Shown: positions 27,487 to 34,888 of the stretch, one piece after another | Position numbering within the stretch: position 1 is the stretch's first letter | Layout of the letters: every line of letters starts with the position of its first letter | Source: Oceanospirillum sanctuarii | GTDB taxonomy: Bacteria > Pseudomonadota > Gammaproteobacteria > Pseudomonadales > Halomonadaceae | Direction: 5' to 3' | Length of the DNA stretch: 64,000 nucleotides | Assembly (NCBI RefSeq): GCF_002150805.1 | Contig: NZ_MTBA01000013.1 | Span: 1-64,000 of the forward strand | The notes under the pieces: model-generated | The model's database searches: none | Seen by the model: the letters and a program-made list of their open reading frames with translations, nothing else | What the model was told of the DNA's origin: nothing | Position numbers and translations under genes: made by a program

Positions 27487-29747
27487 TATGAAATCTCAGA
27501 AGTTGTTTCAATGTTCTTTTCAGGCGTTCTTTCAGTCGGATTCGGATTACTACAAGTCCGCTTCTGCTGGCTAAACGCCGGATAGCAGGTTGGTTGGGGA
27601 TTTCCTCGATAGCCCCGGCTTTTCAGCGCCAGAGCCTGCTGGCGGGTCAGCCGGATCAGCTGAATCAGCAGCGGCTGAAGGACTGTATTCATCAGATCCC
27701 GCCAGCCACCGGGCTGCCAGAAGTGTTTCGGGCGGATTAAGGCTCCTCTCAGGATCTGCAACTGGTACAGTTGCTGGGCTTCACGGCTCAGGCGGGGAAT
27801 CAGCGCCAGCGTTGCCGATAGCACCAGAGCACTGCGGGCAGGCATTACCGGTCGTAACGCCACCACCAGCTGATGTGCCTCTGTGGACAGGAAAAACCAG
27901 AGCCCCGGCAGAAAGGCCAGAAACAGACGGGCAGAAACCAGTAAGGCATCCGGCCAGCTTTGCCAGCCAAAACGCAGCAGATAAAACAGATAAAGCAGCA
28001 CAAACTGCAGACTCATCAATTTGAATAGCCGCAGCCAATGTTCAGCGCCCTTGGGCTGACACACCACCAGCAGTGACAGCACTCCAGCCAGCACTACAAG
28101 CCCGACTACGGGTAACATAAAACAGGCTGCAACCAGCAAGGGGGTCAGCAGAAGTTTAAGAGTGACCCAGTGGGTTTCTGTCAGAACAGCGCTGAAACCT
28201 TTGATCGCTATGTACTTATCTTCACATTCTTCATCAGCAGCTCTGTTGTCAGGCTGATCTGACGCAGCCTGTTTTTCATAAGAGAGTGCCTCTGAATCTG
28301 AAGACTGATTTTCTATAGGCCGGACGTCTGCCGACAGATCCACAAGACAATCCCCCTGAATCTGCCAATGGGCATTGCCTCCGGCAAACACCCTGTGACC
28401 GGTAACCAGTATGCCGCAGCCTGTAGTCAGTAAGCGGGCCAACAGCTTCTGCAGAGCAGTTAACGAACGGGCATCCAGTCCGGCACAGGGGTCATCCAGT
28501 ATCAGCAATCGAGGCATCAGAATCGCCTGGGAGGCGATCGCTACCAGATGCTGCTGACCATAGGAAAGAGTATAGGGAGAGCGTAACGCCAGTTTCTCCA
28601 GCTGCAGATCAGCGAGCATCTGAGCAACCCGCCTTTCAGTCTCAGCAACCGGCACTCCCGCCCGCAACAGTGAAAAGGCCAGTTCCTGCTCAACTGTGTC
28701 AGCAAAAATCTGACGGGCTGGATGTTGCAGGACAAAACCCAGTTCGCCCTTGCGGCTCTGTTTTCGGCAATGTGCTTCAGGCGGGTGACCTAAGCAGGTG
28801 ATCCGGCCTGTTTTTAAGCTGCGGATGCCCAGCAAAAGATCAACAAAACTGGATTTACCACTGCCGTTACAACCGGTCAGCTGCACCAGCGTACCGGGGT
28901 TTAACGCCAGAGACGGGCCATAAAGACTGCGCTCAGTATTTAGCGCCAGCTCAAAAGCATCACAGACCAGCAGCGGCTCAGCTGAAGAGCATTCAGCTGA
29001 GCCGCTGGGCCAGGAGAAATCACAACTGATACTGTTCACGGGGAAAAGATCGGAATAAGCAGAAACACCTTTTCCATGATCCTGCTGATGGCAAACCAGC
29101 CTCTTAGAAACAACGCCCGAAGAAGCAGTGTCCTGATAAACAAAAGACAACTGCCGGTCGGCCAGATCCTGCCATACATCGGTCCTGTGCTCGGTGACGA
29201 CAACCGCGATGCCATCAGCCAGAAGATCCTGCAGTAACCTTCTGAGCTGCCGGAAACCGTCATCATCCAGCTGCGCCCAGGGTTCGTCCAACAGCAGCAC
29301 TTTCGGGCGTACCACCAGCTGAGCGGCAATCAGCAGACGATAGCGCTGCCCCAGCGAAAGCTCCCGTACCTGTTGCGCCTGAGACAGGTGCAACCCCACC
29401 TGATCGAGTGCCGCAGTCACTTTCTCAGGCATCACAGCAGCCTCAAGCCCCAGCTGCTCCATTACCAGCGCAACCTCTGGACCGACCTGATCACGTATCA
29501 GCTGAAGATCCGGGTCCTGCAGAATCAGGGCAACCCGACCAGCTGCCGACACCCGTCCGGCATCCGGCGTGATCAGCCCAGCCATCAGCTGTAGCAGGCT
29601 GCTTTTACCGCAGCCGGTATCCCCCTGAATCAGCGTCAGTTCACCGGGCTGCAGCTGCAGATCAAGACCGGAGAAAAGCTCCAGCTCTGACCGGTTGAGA
29701 CTCACCTGCGTCAGAGACAGCACGGTGGTTGCCTGAGCATTATGCAT
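27486..29747 (-). CDS. Fused ECF transporter module: two ATPase domains plus EcfT
   Basis: This 753-aa protein has ATPase 1 at about 5-215 (Walker A GDTGCGKSS at 42-50, signature LSLGQ, Walker B LLLDEPW) and ATPase 2 at about 255-470 (GCNGSGKSS, signature LSYGQ, Walker B LLILDDPC). An EcfT-like membrane part follows from about 525, with several hydrophobic segments and a late ALKSRGYRG coupling motif. The first site has the catalytic Glu after Walker B. The second has Asp in its place (LDDP), so the two sites are probably unequal. The unit would power uptake by the S component next to it. It lies 18 bp after the TonB receptor gene. Confidence 0.88.
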   Translation of the reverse strand: MHNAQATTVLSLTQVSLNRSELELFSGLDLQLQPGELTLIQGDTGCGKSSLLQLMAGLITPDAGRVSAAGRVALILQDPDLQLIRDQVGPEVALVMEQLGLEAAVMPEKVTAALDQVGLHLSQAQQVRELSLGQRYRLLIAAQLVVRPKVLLLDEPWAQLDDDGFRQLRRLLQDLLADGIAVVVTEHRTDVWQDLADRQLSFVYQDTASSGVVSKRLVCHQQDHGKGVSAYSDLFPVNSISCDFSWPSGSAECSSAEPLLVCDAFELALNTERSLYGPSLALNPGTLVQLTGCNGSGKSSFVDLLLGIRSLKTGRITCLGHPPEAHCRKQSRKGELGFVLQHPARQIFADTVEQELAFSLLRAGVPVAETERRVAQMLADLQLEKLALRSPYTLSYGQQHLVAIASQAILMPRLLILDDPCAGLDARSLTALQKLLARLLTTGCGILVTGHRVFAGGNAHWQIQGDCLVDLSADVRPIENQSSDSEALSYEKQAASDQPDNRAADEECEDKYIAIKGFSAVLTETHWVTLKLLLTPLLVAACFMLPVVGLVVLAGVLSLLVVCQPKGAEHWLRLFKLMSLQFVLLYLFYLLRFGWQSWPDALLVSARLFLAFLPGLWFFLSTEAHQLVVALRPVMPARSALVLSATLALIPRLSREAQQLYQLQILRGALIRPKHFWQPGGWRDLMNTVLQPLLIQLIRLTRQQALALKSRGYRGNPQPTCYPAFSQQKRTCSNPNPTERTPEKNIETTSEIS

Positions 29748-29765
29748 AGATCAGATACGGCGAGA

Positions 29766-31856
29766 TCAGAGTTCAGCCTTCAGACTGAACATCCACTGAC
29801 GACCGGGAGCCGGCAGATCCTGACTCTGATAATAGAGTTCATCAGTCAGGTTGGTGATGTTCAGCTGCCAGGAGAAACCTTTAACAGGCAGCGGCTGCAT
29901 CAGGTTGAGGTCAAACAGGTTGTAATCATCGATCTCAACCGCGCCTGTATTATCGTAATAGACCTGCCCCATGATACGCTGAGCATCCAGACGGGCACTC
30001 AGCTCAAAAGGTAAACGGGCTGTCAGGGAAGCTTTAACCATGTGTTCAGGCCGGTTCTGCAGCTGATCCCGGTTCTGATCATCTTCACCCACATTTACCG
30101 CATCCAGATAGCTGTAACCCAAATCTAATGCCAGCGCGTCCAATGCCCGGTTTTGCCATAACAGGTCGATCCCCTGAAAACGGTACTCGGCATAGTTGCG
30201 GTAAACGCCGTCGGTATCCTTCTCGATATAGTTCTCCATATCGCTGCGGTAGATCGCAGCAGACAGAGTATCTTTAGCCGTTACAAAATAGCGGCTGCCC
30301 AGTTCGATATGGTCGGTTTTCTCTGTATCCAGGTTCGGGTTTGCAGCACTACCCTCATACAGATTACGGATCGAAGGGAAACGGATCTTGCGTGCCAGAG
30401 CGGCATTCAGACGCAGGTCTGCACTCAGATCCTGATACACCGAAATTGTGGCGGAAGGTTCAGTTTCTCCCTGAACATCACTGCGGTGCAGGCCAAGCCC
30501 CAGACTGCTGCCGAAATTGTCAGACGGTTGCCACTGATATTCAGCCACCAGATTATAGAGGTCCTGGGATTCATCGAATGAGGTGGTAGTACCGGTTCCT
30601 GCTGTGGTTGCCGCCGCTGTTCTGGTCAGTGAAGCTGCACTTGTTCCTGAGCCGCCACCAGAACCACTTCCTGAACCACCACCGGAGCCAGAGCCAGAAC
30701 CGCCACCAGAACCACTTCCTGAGTCTGAACCACCACCAGAGCCTGATCCGGAACCGCTGCCTGATGCGCTGTATCTGGTTTCATCAGCATCATATCCCTG
30801 GCGCTCACCAATAAGCCCCAGAGTGAAAAGATGATCTCCACTTTCCAGTAACCATTGCCCGTTAAAACCAAGATTTCGTGAGCGGGAGTCTGTGCTGCGG
30901 GTGATAACCTGATAGGTTTCATCCTCATATCGCTGCAACAGCTTGTCATGCTGATTCAGATAAACAAAACCCCGCACACCATTGTTGCCGGATAACTGAT
31001 GGGAAAGGCTGAGTTGGATACCGGCATTGTCCAGGTCATCGACCCGTTCAAAGCGAACAGTACTGTCGGTCAATGCCCCTGCACGACCCGGCTTGCCCTT
31101 CTCAGCCTGACCCAGCTCCGCAGTCAGGCCAATTTTGGTCTGGCCACTGATCTGCCAGTTTGCAGCAGTGTATAGCTGATCGCTTTTTACATCGCTGTTT
31201 TCTCTGGCACCGCCATCTTCGTAGGGAGCGGTATCATAATCATCCGGCACGGTAAATGCGTCCTGACGATATCCGGTATAAGCCAATAACCAGTCACTGT
31301 TCTGACCTCGGCCAGCCACGCTCAAACCAGCCTTTTTGCGTCCATCATTGCCCATTCCCAGTTCAGCGGATATACCCTGAGACTGAACACCCGTTTTTGT
31401 GATGACGTTAATCACCCCTGCATTGCCACCCGGCCCGTAGAGCAGGGAAGAAGGCCCCATAGCCACTTCGATACGTTCAATGCGGTCAGCCGGAATCAGC
31501 GTCGGATCAAACTGACCGTCATAACTACTATTAGCCGGTACACCGTTAATCAGCAACGTGACATGGCGGGTACGAAAACCACGCATATCTACCCTAGGAA
31601 CGCCATCCGGGCCAGTTCGAACATACACACCGGGCAAACTGTTCAAAGCCTGATCCAGGGTTTCAACACCCTGTTCACGAATCTTCGCCCGATCCAGCGT
31701 GTAACGGGTGGTGGACTTCTGTTGTGCCGTAGGCATGCCACCCCGGATAACAATCACATCCTGAAGGTCGAAAACATTGGTCTGCTCTTCAGACACATCG
31801 TTTGCTATTGCCGGTGTCGCCAGCATCACTGCTAACGCAGTCGCAGTTAAGCGCAT
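29766..31856 (-). CDS. TonB-dependent outer-membrane receptor with Ser/Gly insertion
   Basis: This 696-aa protein has a signal peptide (MRLTATALAVMLATPAIA), a TonB box-like DVIVI near residue 34, a plug domain (LDQALNSLPGVYVRTGPDG ... GPSSLLYGPGGNAGVINVITKTG) and a 22-strand barrel ending in LKAEL with a terminal hydrophobic residue. A low-complexity Gly/Ser stretch of roughly 45 residues (about 360-405) interrupts the barrel, most likely in a surface loop. The receptor leads an operon with ECF, S component and TiaS-like genes. The ligand is unknown, and no heme, siderophore or B12 marker is visible. Confidence 0.9.
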   Translation of the reverse strand: MRLTATALAVMLATPAIANDVSEEQTNVFDLQDVIVIRGGMPTAQQKSTTRYTLDRAKIREQGVETLDQALNSLPGVYVRTGPDGVPRVDMRGFRTRHVTLLINGVPANSSYDGQFDPTLIPADRIERIEVAMGPSSLLYGPGGNAGVINVITKTGVQSQGISAELGMGNDGRKKAGLSVAGRGQNSDWLLAYTGYRQDAFTVPDDYDTAPYEDGGARENSDVKSDQLYTAANWQISGQTKIGLTAELGQAEKGKPGRAGALTDSTVRFERVDDLDNAGIQLSLSHQLSGNNGVRGFVYLNQHDKLLQRYEDETYQVITRSTDSRSRNLGFNGQWLLESGDHLFTLGLIGERQGYDADETRYSASGSGSGSGSGGGSDSGSGSGGGSGSGSGGGSGSGSGGGSGTSAASLTRTAAATTAGTGTTTSFDESQDLYNLVAEYQWQPSDNFGSSLGLGLHRSDVQGETEPSATISVYQDLSADLRLNAALARKIRFPSIRNLYEGSAANPNLDTEKTDHIELGSRYFVTAKDTLSAAIYRSDMENYIEKDTDGVYRNYAEYRFQGIDLLWQNRALDALALDLGYSYLDAVNVGEDDQNRDQLQNRPEHMVKASLTARLPFELSARLDAQRIMGQVYYDNTGAVEIDDYNLFDLNLMQPLPVKGFSWQLNITNLTDELYYQSQDLPAPGRQWMFSLKAEL
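30643..30775 (-). repeat. Simple-sequence Gly/Ser-coding tract in the receptor
   Basis: Imperfect repeats built from GAACC-ACC-ACC and GAGCC-AGA units (plus strand) encode alternating Gly and Ser with few Asp. Every unit is a multiple of three bases, so length changes would keep the reading frame and alter only a surface loop. It also explains a spurious proline-rich frame on the plus strand. Confidence 0.8.
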
Positions 31857-32215
31857 GGTTATTCCCTTATTTTCTCAAGCTGTTTTTTCAGGTGATCTGA
31901 GCCACCCTGATGGAAGCGACCGGCGAGTCTAGAGAAACCGCTCTAAGGCAGATATAAGCCCTTAGTTTTAATTTTTCCTTTACTTTTCAGTGTATTACGA
32001 AAAAAAGGAAGAATATTCCAAAGACAAAACAGCATAAGAAAAAGATGGATCTAAACGACCAAAAACCACCCCAAAATCCCACCATAGGCACTTGAGGGAT
32101 AAAGAATCACCTTAACCTCCTATCAGAGAAATTCGGGACAAATAATGACAAACAAAATGAAAAACATTCAATAAATCTGCATTAGTGGTTTTCTATAAGA
32201 TATTTCAGACATAAA
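31857..32215. other. Leader and promoter region of the TonB-ECF operon
   Basis: This gene-free stretch precedes the leftward receptor. On the minus strand CAGGGTGGCTCAGATCACCTG, starting about 30 bp before the receptor ATG, can form a small hairpin in the leader. The upstream part is A/T-rich. I find no cobalamin, TPP, FMN or other riboswitch consensus. A leader-level control is possible but not shown. Confidence 0.35.
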
Positions 32216-32243
32216 AAAACCGACGTTGATAAACGTCGGTTTT
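32216..32243 (-). terminator. Terminator of the DUF4382 gene
   Basis: AAAACCGACGTT (32216-32227) and AACGTCGGTTTT (32232-32243) form a perfect 12-bp stem with a 4-nt loop, with A and T tracts on both sides. It ends the leftward DUF4382 gene. Confidence 0.88.
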
Positions 32244-32311
32244 CTAAAACTCATAATTAAGGTTATCAATGGATAAAACTGCCATCGATACCCTAATCTG
32301 AATCTGACAAC

Positions 32312-33199
32312 TCAAAAGTTATGAGTCGTTTTCTCATCGGCACTTACAGTGACATTAGTGGTGCCGAAGTAACTCAGAGTTTCAGCAGTTTCAGGCTCGT
32401 CGCCAGCATTGCCGCAAGTATAGGTAATTGTGTATTCACCCGCCTCCAGGAAACCTGCTTCATAGCTGTAGCTGGCATCGGAAAACTTAACGAATGCAGT
32501 CGTCAATGGGTCAGTGCCAGTACCCTGCAGATCAACCGGGCTTACATCAGCACCTGAGTAGACATAAACAGCACCATGATTGGTCGCGGTATCAGCGACA
32601 TATTCACCACCACATTGTGCTGAGATAGACGTTGAATTCACGGTTCCTGAGATACTACCAACCTGAGTATTATCAACTAGCCGTAATGCAGGACCTAGCT
32701 TGTATTTACCATTTGCCTCTGTGAGGCCTTTGCGCAGATCAAAATCAATGGTGAAGCTGTTATTGCCGCCAGCTGCCACAGTAAATCCGTTGATAAGTTT
32801 CAAACCGCTTTTATCACCGCTAGGGATCGATAATTCTTCTTGGGCACCATTTTCTGTGAGACGAATATAGGTATCAACTACACCATTCTCAGCTTGTACA
32901 CCTAATCGGATCCACTGATACTCACCAGCATCCAACTGAACATTTTCCAACAGATTGGTCGACTTGCTCCCAGTCAATTGCAGTAAATCAATATCTCTTG
33001 GTTCGTCTAACGTAAATTTAGTTGTACTACCTGAACTAGAGTGCACTTCTACACTTGTAAAACGAACAACTACTTCAGCAGCTGTATCCACAGGCGCATC
33101 CGTTACCCCAAGAGTAAAGCTGCCTTTATCACCGGAAGTATCACCGCAGCCAATCAGAAAAAACGGTAGTGCAGCTGCAGCTAAAAATGGATATTTCAT
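32312..33199 (-). CDS. DUF4382 lipoprotein
   Basis: This 295-aa protein has a lipoprotein signal with lipobox around LIGCGD (Cys18), so it is probably membrane anchored. GSFTLGVTDAPVDTAAEVVV and FTSVEVHSSSG match the DUF4382 start, and a second beta-rich part (about 185-295, SGTVNSTSISAQCGGEYV) resembles a carboxypeptidase-like or Ig-type domain. The family has no defined function but is common in marine gammaproteobacteria. AGGGGAA precedes ATG 33199. The gene is separate from the TonB operon, with its own terminator. Confidence 0.8.
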   Translation of the reverse strand: MKYPFLAAAALPFFLIGCGDTSGDKGSFTLGVTDAPVDTAAEVVVRFTSVEVHSSSGSTTKFTLDEPRDIDLLQLTGSKSTNLLENVQLDAGEYQWIRLGVQAENGVVDTYIRLTENGAQEELSIPSGDKSGLKLINGFTVAAGGNNSFTIDFDLRKGLTEANGKYKLGPALRLVDNTQVGSISGTVNSTSISAQCGGEYVADTATNHGAVYVYSGADVSPVDLQGTGTDPLTTAFVKFSDASYSYEAGFLEAGEYTITYTCGNAGDEPETAETLSYFGTTNVTVSADEKTTHNF

Positions 33200-33433
33200 G
33201 TCTGTTCCCCTTCAAATTTCTTTGAAGAATTATCGGTAATTAATCCGACAGTTAAAACGATAAAAAGTGGCAACAGGTCTCGTTTTAACAAAAAGACAAC
33301 CGGCTAACCTTCTGTTGTTAAAAGAGTTTTACACCGACTTTCTTTTAGAAACATTGGAAACAATCCAGAAAAATTTATTTTTCAAACAGCTTAAGTGTCC
33401 ATTTGCGCATTTAGGGAGTGTTAAGAAGACAAC

Positions 33434-34072
33434 TTACCAACGCTCTTTATGAATCCGCTCTTCCAGAGACTCACGGGGCAACCAACCAAAGCTTTCCAAT
33501 TCAGGTTTGTCTTTGAATTTAGAGACATAGCCAAGGCACAGATAGCCGATAATATCGATCTCTTCGGGAATCCCCAGCGTACTTCTCAGTACGTCATCAT
33601 GAATGATACTGACCCAGCCCATGCCGATATTTTCGGCCCGGGCCGCCAGCCAGATATTCTGAACCGCACAGACGGCGCTAAAGAGATCCATCTCAGGCTT
33701 AATGGTTCGCCCCAGAACAACCGGGCCGGTTCGGCTTCGGTCACAGGTGACACAGATGCCGATGGGGGATTCCATAATGCCTTCCAGCTTAAAGCTGCGA
33801 TATTGCTCCTGACGCTCGCCGGTGAACTGCTGAGCAGACTCTTCATTAGCAGCTTCAAAGCCTGCTTTGATCGCTTTTTTGGTCTCAGAATCCTGCACCA
33901 GAACAAAGTCCCAGGGCTGCATAAAACCAACACTCGGCGCGTGGTGTCCGGCTCTCAGGATACGCTCCAGAACTTCTTCAGGGATGGGATCAGGCAGGAA
34001 ATCACGACGAACATCCCGACGGGAAAAGATCACTTTGTAAAGCGCGTCGCGCTCTTCCTGACTGATATTCAT
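33434..34072 (-). CDS. bluB: BluB, 5,6-dimethylbenzimidazole synthase
   Basis: This 212-aa protein is a flavin-destructase of the nitroreductase fold. It starts ERDALYKVIFSRRDVRRDFL, with LRAGHHAPSVGFMQPWDFVLV, GRTIKPEMDLFSAVCAVQN and GWVSIIHDDVLRSTLGIPE as in BluB. The enzyme breaks down reduced FMN to DMB, the lower ligand of vitamin B12. The Arg-rich RRDVRRDF region and MGWVS stretch are typical of the BluB branch as opposed to other nitroreductases. It stands alone between the DUF4382 and GAD-like genes, with no cobalamin operon nearby. Confidence 0.88.
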   Translation of the reverse strand: MNISQEERDALYKVIFSRRDVRRDFLPDPIPEEVLERILRAGHHAPSVGFMQPWDFVLVQDSETKKAIKAGFEAANEESAQQFTGERQEQYRSFKLEGIMESPIGICVTCDRSRTGPVVLGRTIKPEMDLFSAVCAVQNIWLAARAENIGMGWVSIIHDDVLRSTLGIPEEIDIIGYLCLGYVSKFKDKPELESFGWLPRESLEERIHKERW

Positions 34073-34186
34073 ACCGCTAACCCCATGAATCTATTCAACA
34101 AATAAGGCGGCGATTCTAGGGGTTTAGCTCGAAAAGTACAAAAGAAGGGTAAGGGGAAAAGTAAGGATATAACGGGAAATACTCGC

Positions 34187-34801
34187 TTAACCGTTCAACG
34201 CCATCTGTAAAAGCAGGTCTAACTGAACAGAAGCATCTCCTTTGTCACTATTTTCAGGCTCACCATTACCGCCCAGGCGTAACGCCGGAACCGGGTAATA
34301 AATTTCGTCGGCGGCCAGCACGCCTTTCAGTTTCCGGGTCTTCAGCAAACGCGAACGGCAGAAGAACTCCTCAATCACTTCCTCATCGCAACAGAAATCG
34401 TTGAAAAACTCCTCAAGGGACCAAACCAGAGAGTCAGACTGCGAGGTGTGCGGATCGATAAAGGCAACATCAACCTCATCTTCTTCCTCATCCAGTCCTT
34501 CGTCTTCACCGGTCAGATTACGGAAATAGAGGATATCGCCAAAAGCACTAAGAGCGATGGGCAAACGGTCCATATCTTCTTCGTCATACATCAGCCAGCC
34601 CCAGAGATTGTCCTGATACTGTTCGGGATTAATCAGCTGGATAAGACCATCACCGTAAAAGCCAAAACCGTGGGTCTGCCAAAGCTCCAGCAAGCTGGCA
34701 GGCAGATGATCACGATAACGGGCCAGAATCTCGGCAGATGCCTGCTGCAGGTTCTCGCCGGGAGTATGGGTATCAATAAAAGTCTGTAACTTGATCGCCA
34801 T
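34187..34801 (-). CDS. GAD-like / DUF1851 (Tdi1-type) protein
   Basis: This 204-aa protein matches the GAD-like plus DUF1851 architecture known in the T6SS immunity protein Tdi1 group. LLELWQTHGFGFYGDGLIQLINPEQY is followed by ALSAFGDILYFRN, the strands VDVAFIDPHTSQ, then LEEFFNDFCCDEEV. No T6SS gene or toxin lies adjacent, so an immunity role is only suggested by family. It sits downstream of the DUF4132 gene with a terminator between them. A regulatory use of the fold is an alternative. Confidence 0.8.
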   Translation of the reverse strand: MAIKLQTFIDTHTPGENLQQASAEILARYRDHLPASLLELWQTHGFGFYGDGLIQLINPEQYQDNLWGWLMYDEEDMDRLPIALSAFGDILYFRNLTGEDEGLDEEEDEVDVAFIDPHTSQSDSLVWSLEEFFNDFCCDEEVIEEFFCRSRLLKTRKLKGVLAADEIYYPVPALRLGGNGEPENSDKGDASVQLDLLLQMALNG

Positions 34802-34840
34802 GGGTAAAAATCCTTTTAATAAATAACGCGCAAAAACAGT

Positions 34841-34868
34841 AAAGCCTGCCGGATGCTCCGGCAGGCTT
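34841..34868 (-). terminator. Terminator of the DUF4132 gene group
   Basis: AAGCCTGCCGGA (34842-34853) and TCCGGCAGGCTT (34857-34868) form a perfect 12-bp stem with a 3-nt loop. An A run to the left gives a U tract for the leftward gene. Confidence 0.85.
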
Positions 34869-34888
34869 ACTGGCTAATAATTCAGCTG

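Noticed and set aside
30583-30834. Proline/glutamate-rich plus-strand reading frame
   Set aside because: It is the antisense shadow of the Gly/Ser tract of the receptor, with no ribosome site.
31857-32215. Cobalamin or other riboswitch before the TonB receptor
   Set aside because: I looked for the B12 box and conserved P1 sequences and found none. bluB nearby is not in the same operon. Only a small hairpin is visible.
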